Positions 8,404 through 16,751 of a stretch of DNA of 19,820 nucleotides are shown here, piece after piece. Source of the DNA: CAZIVO01 sp964542765 (GTDB lineage Bacteria > Planctomycetota > UBA1135 > UBA2386). Under the pieces are notes generated by a model. The model worked only from the letters and a program-made list of their open reading frames with translations, had not been told where the DNA came from and did not search any database. Positions within the stretch are counted from its first letter, which is position 1; each line of letters opens with the position of its first letter. The translations under genes and the position numbers were made by a program. The stretch lies in assembly GCA_964542765.1 (NCBI GenBank), contig CAZIVO010000066.1, positions 1-19,820 on the forward strand. Direction: 5' to 3'.

Positions 8404-8407
8404 CAAG

Positions 8408-9910
8408 TCAGTGCGCACTTGCCCATGCGCTGGCGCGAGCTTCGGCGAGATAACGTGTCCGGCGGTTGATCGGTTCGATCAGAAGGCTTTTTCGCGCGGC
8501 GTTGTAGGCGCGTTTGAAGCAGGCGATGCTGCGCAGTCCGCCAGGCTCGCCGGCTGCCCGGAAAGCTGCGAGCAGTCGTCCGAGGTCGGCGGCTTGGCCG
8601 CGTGAATCGAATGGGGTTTTCCGGCGGACCCCATCGAGATCGACCATGCTCACCTCGCCCGTTTCGGGGTTTCGGATCAAGTTTTCAAACTTCATGTCGC
8701 GATTCCGGAGGCCGTGTGCATGCAGGCGGCCGACAGCGCGCCCGAACCGCTGGGCAGAGGTGTGGATCTCGGAATCGGCCAAGGGAGCATCCTCGAGAGC
8801 CTCTTTCAGATTTGGCCAGGGGAGCCGCCGGAAGACCACTTGCCCGCGGCCGCGGTAGAGGCGTAGGCCGACAGGCGTTGCGGTCGGGACCTGTGCGAAG
8901 GCGAGCTGGTAGGCCGCTTCGAACAGGCGCCGTGCTGCTGCTGCTGGTCGATCCTTGAGAGCGAGTTCATCACTCATGTGAACAGTTCCACGCCGACCAG
9001 ATTTCAACGGATCGGGGGGATGGAGAGCCAGTTCGATTGCCGCCGGGTGCAAGGAACTCTCCGGTCTGTGAAGGTACCAGCGGCCGCCGGCAGGATCGCG
9101 TTCGAGGCTGGTGTGTGCGCAAGCTCGCAATGCTCTGCGCGCGAAGGAAGAGAGGCCTCGGTGCCGGAGTTTACGCCCTTTCTGGACGGCTGCGTCGAGC
9201 AGTCGCGGGCTTGCGCCGTAGGCTTCGATCAAGGGTTGAGCTGCAGGGTCGAGCACATTGCCATCGAGGTCTCGGCAAAAGAATGCAAGGGCATGGGCGC
9301 GCTCTCCCTCTCCGAGCGGGGAGGAGAAGAAGGCGCTGGTAAGGTCGAGCAATACAAGTTCGCCACGGTCCGTTTGCAGGATGTTGCCCGGATGAAGATC
9401 AGAAGTTCGAAGGCCGGTGTCGTGAGCGCGAGCGAGAAGTTCGCCTGCTCGCTCAGCTACGAGTGAATCAAGAGGTCCACGAGGCAAGCTAGTTCCCGGA
9501 AAGGTCTCGGTGACGAGGAAGCTGCGCGATCCGAATTTCCCCGACCGTGTGCCGGCGGCGATTGGTCGGATGCAGGGGAGGCCTTTTTCTCGTGCCTGTC
9601 GGAGGTTGTTGAGTTCGCGATGTGCTCGCGAACCGGTCATGGCGTCACGGGCGTAGTCCGACAACCGAACGGCGCGAAAGAGTTTTACGTGGACGCCGAA
9701 GTCCTGCCGGTCTCCCAGGGTGCCGGAAAGGATTCTGCGGACCGTGGACGACTTCACCTCCTGGAGTCCTTGCCAGGATTCCGGGCTGCCCTCCGCCAGG
9801 AGGGTTTTGATGAGTTCTTGGAATTCGATATCCACCAAGCAGGCGAAGTCGTTTCCCTTGACCTCCACGAATGATCTTTGACCCGGATGCGCTTGCACTG
9901 CTATCAGCAT
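8408..9910 (-). CDS. Tandem lipopolysaccharide-kinase-like (WaaP/InaA/KdkA) protein
   Basis: A protein of about 500 residues with two kinase-like lobes of the Kdo/WaaP family. These enzymes phosphorylate heptose or Kdo in the lipopolysaccharide inner core at the cytoplasmic face. Domain 1 has VKLF (candidate ATP lysine), RAHREL, FLVTETFPG, the catalytic loop SDLHPGN with Asp171, and LLDLT. Domain 2 has LALKD, VVFRRLPWPNL, the catalytic loop NRDMKFEN with Asp405, and MVDLDG. Both loops keep the catalytic Asp and Asn, so both may be active. ATG 9910 is used for numbering. A GTG at 9946 also opens the frame and GTG codons further in are possible; none has a clear ribosome site. It is divergent from the lptF/lptG pair, which suits a lipopolysaccharide role. 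Substrate is unproven, and a general small-molecule or protein kinase is possible. Confidence 0.78.
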   Translation of the reverse strand: MLIAVQAHPGQRSFVEVKGNDFACLVDIEFQELIKTLLAEGSPESWQGLQEVKSSTVRRILSGTLGDRQDFGVHVKLFRAVRLSDYARDAMTGSRAHRELNNLRQAREKGLPCIRPIAAGTRSGKFGSRSFLVTETFPGTSLPRGPLDSLVAERAGELLARAHDTGLRTSDLHPGNILQTDRGELVLLDLTSAFFSSPLGEGERAHALAFFCRDLDGNVLDPAAQPLIEAYGASPRLLDAAVQKGRKLRHRGLSSFARRALRACAHTSLERDPAGGRWYLHRPESSLHPAAIELALHPPDPLKSGRRGTVHMSDELALKDRPAAAARRLFEAAYQLAFAQVPTATPVGLRLYRGRGQVVFRRLPWPNLKEALEDAPLADSEIHTSAQRFGRAVGRLHAHGLRNRDMKFENLIRNPETGEVSMVDLDGVRRKTPFDSRGQAADLGRLLAAFRAAGEPGGLRSIACFKRAYNAARKSLLIEPINRRTRYLAEARASAWASAH

Positions 9911-10122
9911 ATACCGGAGGCGGTGAGACTTCCGTTGTCTGAACACGTAAGGATTCTTGTGAAGAGGGTGGGATGGGCCGCTGCCAGGTATCTATCAGGC
10001 CGACGGCCCCTGGGTAATGATGGGTCTGGCCGGCAGCATCTTGAAACCAAAGCGGTGAGATTGGCGGACCACCTTCTCTGCGTTACGTTTGATCAGGCGC
10101 CGGATAGGCGTTCCTGAGCGAT

Positions 10123-11199
10123 ATGTGGAAAATCCACCGATACTATCTGCGAGAGGTCACGGTCAGCACCATCCTGACCTTTTCGGTTTTGTTCGGGATT
10201 GTCATGATCGGTTTCGTGTCGCGGGGAATCGATCGTTCGCAGGGCGGGAATCTTTTCGACGCGATGTTGATCACCTTCTATTTCACCGCCGACGCTTTCC
10301 CGCACCTTCTGTCAATGTCCTTGTTGTTCGCGTCGGCTTTGACCTTCGCTCGAGCGTCACAGGAACGTGAGATCACAGCCATCCGGGGAGCGGGCATCAG
10401 TCCGCGCGTTCCGATGGTAGCAGTGCTTCTGGTGGGTTTGTTCTTCTCACTCGTGGGATCTTATACCCAGCACTACGTGATCCCGTGGGCGCACTTCAAC
10501 AAGTACCGAGTCGTTGCAGACATCGCTCGCAACTTGTTTCTCAACACAGATATGTCTGGTGACAAGATCGTGTTTGGCAACTTTGTGATGTCCTGGGAGA
10601 GCAAGGACGCGGGTGGCCATTTTCGCAATGTCATCGTCAAGCGAGGGAGGGGGCGGGGCCTTCGATCTTCAAGTGCGAACATCGCTGAGATTGGCGAGGT
10701 GTTCGAGGCGGACGAGGCGTGGCTTGAACACGAACCTGGCAGTGTGGAGTTGACCTTGAAGTTGCGAGATCTCCGTGACGCCGTGGGCATGCGCGTGGAG
10801 AGGATGGATTTCATCGTCAACATCAGGGAAATCACCGAGCAAGGTCGCCGCACAGATGGTGACAAGGATGTTCGCAGTGATCAACTTCTCGGTGAGGTTG
10901 AACGTGGCGTGCATCACAATCCTTCCGGAGCACGCTTCACGATTCATCGCCGGGCTTGTTTTGCGCTGATCCCGTTTTTGTTTGCGCCGCTTGGGTTTTG
11001 CATCGGGGTTTTTACTCGCGGCCGCGGTCGAGTCACGGCGCTTTTGTTGAGCATGATTCCGCTCTTGCTGTTCTATGTTTCTGATGTTCTTTCGCCCCAG
11101 ATAGCTCGCCTGACCCAGTGGCCTGTTGTCGCGTGGTTCCCCGCATTCATGATTACGGTCTTGGGGGTTCCCTTCTGCTGGCGATTGCTGCGTTTGTGA
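10123..11199 (+). CDS. lptF: LptF/LptG family lipopolysaccharide export permease (first of pair)
   Basis: A 358-residue YjgP/YjgQ-family inner-membrane permease, one half of the heterodimer that with LptB extracts lipopolysaccharide from the inner membrane. It starts with the family's IHRYYLREV motif. N-terminal membrane segments lie at about 14-34, 55-80 and 98-120, including ASQEREITAIRGAGIS, the coupling-helix region after TM2. A periplasmic beta-jellyroll-like stretch spans about 140-270, and three C-terminal membrane segments follow, including APLGFCIGVFTRGRGR. Its TGA overlaps the ATG of the second permease by one base (TGATG at 11197-11201), so the two are translationally coupled. The lptF versus lptG assignment follows gene order and is tentative. 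LptB, LptC and LptA are not in this window. Confidence 0.85.
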   Translation: MWKIHRYYLREVTVSTILTFSVLFGIVMIGFVSRGIDRSQGGNLFDAMLITFYFTADAFPHLLSMSLLFASALTFARASQEREITAIRGAGISPRVPMVAVLLVGLFFSLVGSYTQHYVIPWAHFNKYRVVADIARNLFLNTDMSGDKIVFGNFVMSWESKDAGGHFRNVIVKRGRGRGLRSSSANIAEIGEVFEADEAWLEHEPGSVELTLKLRDLRDAVGMRVERMDFIVNIREITEQGRRTDGDKDVRSDQLLGEVERGVHHNPSGARFTIHRRACFALIPFLFAPLGFCIGVFTRGRGRVTALLLSMIPLLLFYVSDVLSPQIARLTQWPVVAWFPAFMITVLGVPFCWRLLRL

Positions 11200-12290
11200 T
11201 GAAGGGTTCTCTCGACAGTTACATCTGGAAGACGGTGGCAGGCTCATATCTTGCCTGCCTCGCCTTCTTGCTCTTTCTGTTCATCGTGTTCGACCTTCTC
11301 ATCAACATGGGTGGTTATGTGAGGAGCGCCGATAATCTGGGGATTCCGTTCATGACCATGATCGGCAGATGGGCCCGTTTTCACGTGGTGTCATCTCCTT
11401 GGGTCTTTGTAACGGTCGCCCCATTCGTCACCGTGATCGCCAGCATGTTTTCGTTGTCACGGTTCATGCGCTCGAATGAGATCGTGCCGATGATCTTTAC
11501 GGGTCGGAGCATGTTTCGCATCCTGACCCCCGTTGTTGTCACTGGCATCCTTTCCGCGCTTGCGATGGCCGCTGTGTGGGAGTTTGCAATGCCGACAGTC
11601 GGACGGTCGATGGATCGTTTGCGGGAAAGCATGGGTGACCAAGAGATCGAGGAGGTCGATGCACGCTCGGTTGTGTTGCGGTCGCCAACGGATCCGCGCA
11701 GGGTTTTGATGTGTGAGCGTTACGATCACAGTCGCTTGCGCATGGAAGGAGTTGTCCTTTGGGATCGCGGAGTAATGGAAGAGGACATTGTCTCCGTCAC
11801 GGCTTTAGCAGCGGATTGGGATCCCGAGAAGGGGGACTGGGAGCTCCATCTGGGAAAGGAGCGTAGTGGCGATATCGAACGAGATCGAGCGATGCTGGGG
11901 ATGGGCGAGGCTACGCCCGAAATCATCAGGCGATACGGGAAGGAAGGCCGGGACATCTCGCTTCTGTCCTACTCAGATTTGAGTGGCATGATTGAAATGA
12001 GTCCGAACCGACCGATGTTCACCATCGCTTTTCACTATCACTTCACCTATCCGTTGGCGAATCTCATCCTTTTGCTGCTCGCCTTGCCTCTTGCAACCAG
12101 TTTCGAGCGCAGCAACAAGATCGGCCGCGTGATCATCGCGATCCTGATTTGTGGCGGTTACCTGGCCATTGATCTGGCCTTCCAGAACCTTGGCCGCCAT
12201 GAATATCTTCACCCCATCGTCGCCGCTTGGGCTTCAACGATCTTCTTTGGGTCTCTTGGTCTGGTGATGTTTGCAACCATGCGATCGTGA
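11199..12290 (+). CDS. lptG: LptF/LptG family lipopolysaccharide export permease (second of pair)
   Basis: A 363-residue partner permease. ATG 11199 is chosen because it overlaps the previous stop and because family homology begins at once (LDSYIWKTVAGSYLACLAFLL). Layout is the family's: membrane segments at about 13-37, 65-90 and 105-127, a periplasmic domain at about 130-280 (RSVVLRSPTDPRRVLMCERYD... WELHLG), then three C-terminal segments (NLILLLLALPLATSFERSNKIG onward). LSRFMRSNEIVPMIFTGRS is the conserved cytoplasmic coupling region. It would form the transmembrane heterodimer with the preceding gene. It is convergent with the ferredoxin-like gene, 72 bp apart; I see no clear hairpin plus T-run terminator in that gap. 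Confidence 0.85.
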   Translation: MKGSLDSYIWKTVAGSYLACLAFLLFLFIVFDLLINMGGYVRSADNLGIPFMTMIGRWARFHVVSSPWVFVTVAPFVTVIASMFSLSRFMRSNEIVPMIFTGRSMFRILTPVVVTGILSALAMAAVWEFAMPTVGRSMDRLRESMGDQEIEEVDARSVVLRSPTDPRRVLMCERYDHSRLRMEGVVLWDRGVMEEDIVSVTALAADWDPEKGDWELHLGKERSGDIERDRAMLGMGEATPEIIRRYGKEGRDISLLSYSDLSGMIEMSPNRPMFTIAFHYHFTYPLANLILLLLALPLATSFERSNKIGRVIIAILICGGYLAIDLAFQNLGRHEYLHPIVAAWASTIFFGSLGLVMFATMRS

Positions 12291-12362
12291 GGATCTTTCC
12301 TTATCGCGGCGGCCGAGGTGGAAGCGAAGCCTGTCTGGTCGGGTGCTGAGCGCGGGTTGGCG

Positions 12363-12755
12363 CTACTTCCCTTCTTCTGGTTTCTCTTCGGTTTTCAATC
12401 TGTTCAAGATGATCAGGGCATCCTCGACGACCCGTCCTCCGATCAGGTGATCTTGGATGATCCTCTCCAGGGTCGGTGGGTCGCAGTGTCCGTACCATGC
12501 TCCTTCGGGGTAGACGATTGCGATGGGGCCATCTCGGCAGATGCGCAGGCAATTTGCTTTGCTACGAAAGATGCCGCCGGCTTCCGAGAGACCGAGTACC
12601 TTCAGCCGCTTTTTCAAGTAGGCCCATGATTCGAGCGACTGCTCCTTTTCGCAGCAAAGGGGTCGCGTCTGATCGCAACACAAAAGGATGTGGCGCTTGG
12701 CAGCCGTTGCTCCGACAGTTTCGGCGTTTCGCATGGAGTCGGTAGGTTCAGGCAT
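12363..12755 (-). CDS. Small [2Fe-2S] thioredoxin-like ferredoxin
   Basis: A 130-residue protein of the (2Fe-2S) thioredoxin-like ferredoxin family (NuoE/Shethna-like fold). The Cys pattern is visible: Cys26/27 and Cys34/35 near the N-terminus (HILLCCDQTRPLCC), then NCLRICRDGP with Cys69 and Cys73, followed by IAIVYPEGAWYGHC. The family normally ligates a [2Fe-2S] cluster with two Cys from the first region and two from the second. The start ATG has AGAGGA about 9 nt upstream, overlapping the end of mutS, so this is the last gene of the cysteine desulfurase-mutS operon. Its redox partner is unknown. The desulfurase two genes upstream could supply sulfur for its cluster, but that is inference. 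Confidence 0.8.
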   Translation of the reverse strand: MPEPTDSMRNAETVGATAAKRHILLCCDQTRPLCCEKEQSLESWAYLKKRLKVLGLSEAGGIFRSKANCLRICRDGPIAIVYPEGAWYGHCDPPTLERIIQDHLIGGRVVEDALIILNRLKTEEKPEEGK

Positions 12756-12773
12756 TGGACGGGATCCTCTGAG

Positions 12774-15371
12774 CTATTGCTGATGGTCGAGCAGGCGGCG
12801 CCATTGAGCGAGTTTTTGCAGGGCGTCGAGCGGCGTCGTGCTTTCCAGGTCGAGTTTTTGAAGTTCGTGGGCCATCTTGTCCCTCGGAGGCTCGAACAAG
12901 GAGCCTTGTTTCCCCGAGGCGTCGGTTGCGTCTTCGGGTTGAGTTCCCTGGACGGTCACGCCTTCATCTTCGAGTTGGAGAAGGATCTTGCGAGCTCGTT
13001 CGAGGACGGACCGAGGCAACCCGGCCAGTCGCCCGACGTGTAAACCGTAGCTTCGGTCTGTGCCGCCGTCCTCGATCCGGTGCAGGAAGACAATTTCATC
13101 ACCCCACTCGCTGACCGCGACGCGCTGATTGACGATGCCTTTTTCCGGCTCTGCGAGGTCCATCAGTTGATGGTAATGGGTTGCGAAGAGGGTTCTGCAG
13201 CCGATGCGATCATGCAGATCTTCGACGATGGCCCACGCCAGTGCCAAGCCATCGAAGGTGCTCGTTCCGCGACCGACCTCGTCGAGGATGACCAGGCTGC
13301 GTGAGCTGGCGTTGTTGAGGATGTTTGCGGTCTCGGTCATCTCGACCATGAAGGTTGATTGACCACGGCTGATGTCGTCGCTGGCTCCAACGCGAGTGTA
13401 GATGCGATCGATGACCCCGATCTTTGCCGTTTTCGCGGGCACGAAGGACCCTGTTTGCGCCAGTAGGGCGATCAGCGCGTTCTGGCGGATGTAGGTGGAT
13501 TTTCCGGCCATGTTGGGGCCGGTCAGCAGTACCAGTTGTCGTGATGGTGGGTCCAACTGTGTGTCGTTAGGGACAAAGGTGCCTGCCGTGTGTGTGGCCT
13601 CGATGACAGGGTGCCGCCCGTCTTCAATTTCGAGGAGATGACTATCATCGACTACGGGACGATGGTAGTCGCGTTCGCGAGCAACGACCGCGAGCCCTGT
13701 GTAGACATCTATCTCTGCGACCAGAGCGGCAGTTTCTTGCAGCCGCGCGCTCTCACCCGCGAGATGGTCGCGCAGCGTGCAGAACAAGTCGTATTCGATG
13801 TTTCGCGATCGCTCCTCAGCATCGAGAGCCTTCTTTTCGAATTCCTTGAGCTGTTCGGTCACGTACCGCTCAGCATTTTTGGTGGTCTGCTTGCGGACGT
13901 ATTCTGCGGGGACTTCGATGTGGCGGTTGCCGTGGGTGATTTCGATGTAGTACCCGAACACTTTGTTGAAGCCGACGCGAAGGTTTGCGATTCCCGTGCG
14001 CTCCGCTTCGCGCATCTGGAAATCGCTCATCCACTGCTTGCTATCGCGGCCCATTGTCAGCAGTTCGTCGAGTTCGTCGTGGTAGCCGGAGCGGATCATG
14101 CCGCCTTCCCTCAGCGTGAGCGGTGGTTCGTCTACGATGCATTCGCCGATGGTGCGAGCAAGGTCATCGAGAGGGTCGAGAGTCTGGGCGATGGCGGCGA
14201 GCGAGCCGCACTTGCAACGCGAGAGCTCGGTTCGGATGGGTGGCAGGGAGAGGAGGCTGTTCTTGAGGGCTATGAGATCGCGAGCATTAGATCTTCCGGT
14301 GCAGATGCGAGCTGTCAGCCGTTGCAGGTCGAGGATTCCGGAAAGTTGTTCGCTGATGTTGGCAGCGAGATCGCTGCGATCATGGAGTTCGTCAACGGCG
14401 TCGAGTCGCTCGTTGATGGTCGTGGGATCGGTCAGCGGGGAGAGGAGTCGTTCGCGCAACAGCCGTGCGCCCATTGGTGTGTGGGTGCGATCGATGATGT
14501 GTAGAAGCGGTGTCCCGACGCCGTCACCTCGCATCGTATCGACGATCTCCAAGCTGGCGCGAGTGGCGCGGTCCAGCGTCATCACGGCTGAACGATGGTG
14601 AACTTCGATGCTGCGAATATGAGGCAGGGCGGCTTTTTGAGTTTCGCGGAGGTAGCCGATCAGGGCTCCGGCCGCAGCCACGGCGAGTGGCATATCGATG
14701 ACCCCGAAGCCTTCGAGCGTCGCAACTTCGAAGAACTCGTTCAATGCTCGCTCGGCGCTGTCGCGTCCGAACTCGAAGGCCGGCCGCGATGTCAGTGTGC
14801 CGATGATGGCCTGTGCAGTTTCCTGCAGGGCTTCGGCATCTTCGGCGATCAGGATCTCTGCCGGGTCGATGCGCGAGAGTTCGTCGACCATGCGGGATTC
14901 GGGGCACTCGGTCACGAGGAAGGAGCCGGTGGAGATCTCTATCCACGCGATGCCGGCGTGGCCTCGATTCGTCACGGCTGCTGCCAGATGGTTGGGGCGG
15001 GAGCCTTCGAGGAGGTTGTCTTCGGTCAAGGTGCCGGGAGTCAGCACGCGTACGACATCTCGATCGACGACCCCCTTGGCTTCGCGAGGGTCTTGAACCT
15101 GTTCGCAGATTGCGACCTTGTAGCCACCGCGTACGAGTCGCTCGAGATAGGTATCGACTGCCCGGACCGGCACGCCGGCCATCGGGATGGCCTTGTCTCC
15201 CTTGCTTCGACTTGTCAGGGCGATGCCCAGTGTGCGACTGGCTTCCTTGGCATCTTCGAAGAAGAGCTCGTAGAAATCGCCCATGCGGAAGAACAGCATC
15301 GCATCAGGATGCTGGTTCTTGGCTGCCATGTACTGGGCCATGGCCGGGGTTGTTGTGATGTCCTTGGGCAC
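12774..15371 (-). CDS. mutS: DNA mismatch repair protein MutS
   Basis: An 865-residue full-length MutS, which detects mismatches and small loops and recruits MutL. The N-terminus has the mismatch-wedge motif MGDFYELF with Phe33 and Glu35. The core has the clamp region (TTKNAERYVTEQLKEFE) and the ATPase with Walker A TGPNMAGKST (Lys624), Walker B LVILDEVGRGTSTFDG and FATHYHQL. Near the C-terminus QGSLF at 822-826 matches a beta-clamp-binding motif. The start is GTG at 15371; it keeps the TTPAMAQYMAAK segment that aligns with the TPMMQQY region of E. coli MutS. It begins 25 nt after the cysteine desulfurase stop and ends 18 nt before the ferredoxin gene. No mutL is in the window. All ATPase motifs are intact. 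Confidence 0.96.
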   Translation of the reverse strand: MPKDITTTPAMAQYMAAKNQHPDAMLFFRMGDFYELFFEDAKEASRTLGIALTSRSKGDKAIPMAGVPVRAVDTYLERLVRGGYKVAICEQVQDPREAKGVVDRDVVRVLTPGTLTEDNLLEGSRPNHLAAAVTNRGHAGIAWIEISTGSFLVTECPESRMVDELSRIDPAEILIAEDAEALQETAQAIIGTLTSRPAFEFGRDSAERALNEFFEVATLEGFGVIDMPLAVAAAGALIGYLRETQKAALPHIRSIEVHHRSAVMTLDRATRASLEIVDTMRGDGVGTPLLHIIDRTHTPMGARLLRERLLSPLTDPTTINERLDAVDELHDRSDLAANISEQLSGILDLQRLTARICTGRSNARDLIALKNSLLSLPPIRTELSRCKCGSLAAIAQTLDPLDDLARTIGECIVDEPPLTLREGGMIRSGYHDELDELLTMGRDSKQWMSDFQMREAERTGIANLRVGFNKVFGYYIEITHGNRHIEVPAEYVRKQTTKNAERYVTEQLKEFEKKALDAEERSRNIEYDLFCTLRDHLAGESARLQETAALVAEIDVYTGLAVVARERDYHRPVVDDSHLLEIEDGRHPVIEATHTAGTFVPNDTQLDPPSRQLVLLTGPNMAGKSTYIRQNALIALLAQTGSFVPAKTAKIGVIDRIYTRVGASDDISRGQSTFMVEMTETANILNNASSRSLVILDEVGRGTSTFDGLALAWAIVEDLHDRIGCRTLFATHYHQLMDLAEPEKGIVNQRVAVSEWGDEIVFLHRIEDGGTDRSYGLHVGRLAGLPRSVLERARKILLQLEDEGVTVQGTQPEDATDASGKQGSLFEPPRDKMAHELQKLDLESTTPLDALQKLAQWRRLLDHQQ

Positions 15372-15396
15372 GTCAGAATGTGCAGGATAACAGGCT

Positions 15397-16536
15397 TCAG
15401 ATCGACACGCGCGTCAGCTTCTCAGCTTCGTCGATGATGATTTCGGCGGCCTGTTCGGCCTCTTCTTGGGTTGTGAGATGGCTGAAGGATAGGCGTAGAA
15501 CTTCGCGACTGGCCCGCCGCTCGAGTCCTATGGCCCTCAGAACATGGTTTTCGCTCGCTTGTGGGTCATGGCAGGCCGAGCCCGTTGAGAAGGCGAGCCC
15601 GCGGTGGCTACAGCGTTCCTGCAACGTCCCGGCGACGATGCCGGGGAGGCGCAGGGAGAGGATGTGCGGAAGGCGATGATTTGCGTCACCGAGGCGGGTG
15701 GCCTTTGGAAAGGCTTCCTCGAGTCGTGAGAACAGCGATTGGCCGAGATGTGAGGTGTGCGCAGCGGTTTCGGCCATGTGGGTCATGGCCGCTTCGGCGG
15801 CGATTGCGACCCCGACCGCGCCGGCGACATTCTCGGTGCCGCCGCGCATTCCGAACTCCTGCCCGCCTCCCTCTTGCAGTGGGTCAAGACGAGCCTTGCT
15901 CGACAGGGCCAGGAAGCCGGCGCCGCGAGGGCCGTGAAACTTGTGTCCCGAAACTGCGACGGAATCGGCGTCAGCCTCATCGAGGTCGAAGGGGATCTTT
16001 CCATATGCCTGCACCAGATCGACATGGATATGCGCATTCGGAGCGACACGGCGCACTATTTCGGTGAGCTCTTTGATCTGAGTGAGAGATCCGAGTTCGT
16101 TGTGGCCGTGGAGGAGAGAGACGACCCGCACGTCCTTGCCGAGCAATTCGAACAGCGTCTGCGGTTCGATGACGCCGGTATCTGTGACCGGCACAGGCAC
16201 TATCCGGTGGGAGGAGCCGAGCAATCTTTCTTGTGCGAGCACCGCCGGGTGGTCGGCGGCACCGACGAGAACTCGCCCCGGGGGCCGGCAGCGCGCCGCC
16301 CCGGCGACCCCCAGAAGGTCCGCTTCTGTCCCGCCCGACGTAAAGATGAGCTTTGCAGCGCTGACCGTGCCGCGAAGGAACTCCCGCGCATCATTCAGCG
16401 CGCGTCGAGGAGCGTCAGCGAAACCGTGTGGGGAGGATGGGTTGCCGAAGCAGAGATCGAGCTGATGGGAGATGGCATCTATGACGGAAGGCAGGGGCCG
16501 AGTCGTGGCGGCATTGTCGAGATAGATAGGTTCCAT
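15397..16536 (-). CDS. Cysteine desulfurase, NifS/IscS family
   Basis: A 379-residue PLP enzyme that takes sulfur from cysteine as a persulfide for Fe-S clusters or thio-modification. Visible are the N-terminal IYLDNAATT, FTSGGTEADLLG, DHPAVLA (His of the EHxAV-type motif, with Asp before it), HVDLVQAYGK (the usual Asp-Ala replaced by Asp-Leu), the PLP lysine Lys199 in SGHKFHGPRG, the RGGTENVAGAVG block, and the catalytic Cys322 in FSTGSACHD. The loop carrying the Cys is of the longer IscS/NifS type rather than the SufS type. It is the first gene of the minus-strand operon. No IscU, IscA or tRNA-thiolation gene lies beside it, so its sulfur acceptor is unknown. Confidence 0.92.
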   Translation of the reverse strand: MEPIYLDNAATTRPLPSVIDAISHQLDLCFGNPSSPHGFADAPRRALNDAREFLRGTVSAAKLIFTSGGTEADLLGVAGAARCRPPGRVLVGAADHPAVLAQERLLGSSHRIVPVPVTDTGVIEPQTLFELLGKDVRVVSLLHGHNELGSLTQIKELTEIVRRVAPNAHIHVDLVQAYGKIPFDLDEADADSVAVSGHKFHGPRGAGFLALSSKARLDPLQEGGGQEFGMRGGTENVAGAVGVAIAAEAAMTHMAETAAHTSHLGQSLFSRLEEAFPKATRLGDANHRLPHILSLRLPGIVAGTLQERCSHRGLAFSTGSACHDPQASENHVLRAIGLERRASREVLRLSFSHLTTQEEAEQAAEIIIDEAEKLTRVSI

Positions 16537-16570
16537 GCTGGCGGGGGGAGACTAGTCGGTTGCGGTTCAG

Positions 16571-16654
16571 GTGACCGCGACCATCTACGCAATCATGTTC
16601 GTTATATTCTTTGGCGTGATCCTTTGGAATATCTACCGAGCAGGTGGATCATGA
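16571..16654 (+). CDS. Possible 27-residue small membrane protein
   Basis: A short frame from GTG 16571 (or ATG 16595) to TGA 16652-16654 encodes one strongly hydrophobic segment (AIMFVIFFGVILWNIY) followed by RAGGS, a plausible single membrane helix with a positive C-terminal side. It lies in the 215-bp divergent gap between the desulfurase and the enoyl-CoA hydratase. There is no good ribosome site, and the same bases hold a candidate minus-strand promoter, whose AT-richness alone can create hydrophobic codons. It superficially resembles CcoQ-type small oxidase subunits, but no oxidase gene is near. Low confidence. Confidence 0.2.
   Translation: MTATIYAIMFVIFFGVILWNIYRAGGS
16601..16629 (-). 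promoter_or_regulatory. Candidate promoter for the cysteine desulfurase-mutS-ferredoxin operon
   Basis: On the minus strand TATAAC (16606-16601) matches five of six -10 bases. TTCCAA (16629-16624), 17 bp upstream, matches three of six -35 bases. The likely start point is about 60 nt before the desulfurase ATG. By-eye match only. Confidence 0.3.
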
Positions 16655-16751
16655 TGCTGACCCGAGATGCCTGAGCAGATCCACGATGAGATTGAGCGAG
16701 AGGTAACGCAGGGGCGGAATCACTGATCCCCAACCCAGCCCGAGTGAACCC

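Noticed and set aside
8403..8422. Bidirectional terminator between the convergent CAP and kinase genes (GCAAGT/ACTTGC pairing with an inner AGTGCGCACT palindrome)
   Set aside because: The stem is only 6 bp, no T-run follows on either strand, and it overlaps the kinase coding end.
12291..12362. Terminator between convergent lptG and the ferredoxin gene
   Set aside because: No stable hairpin with a T-run visible by eye.
13590..15437. Two long plus-strand frames of about 300 and 280 codons opposite mutS
   Set aside because: They mirror the mutS codons; mutS is full length and unambiguous.
15757..16674. A 305-codon plus-strand frame opposite the cysteine desulfurase
   Set aside because: Antisense to a complete PLP enzyme with Lys199 and Cys322 in place; no domain of its own.
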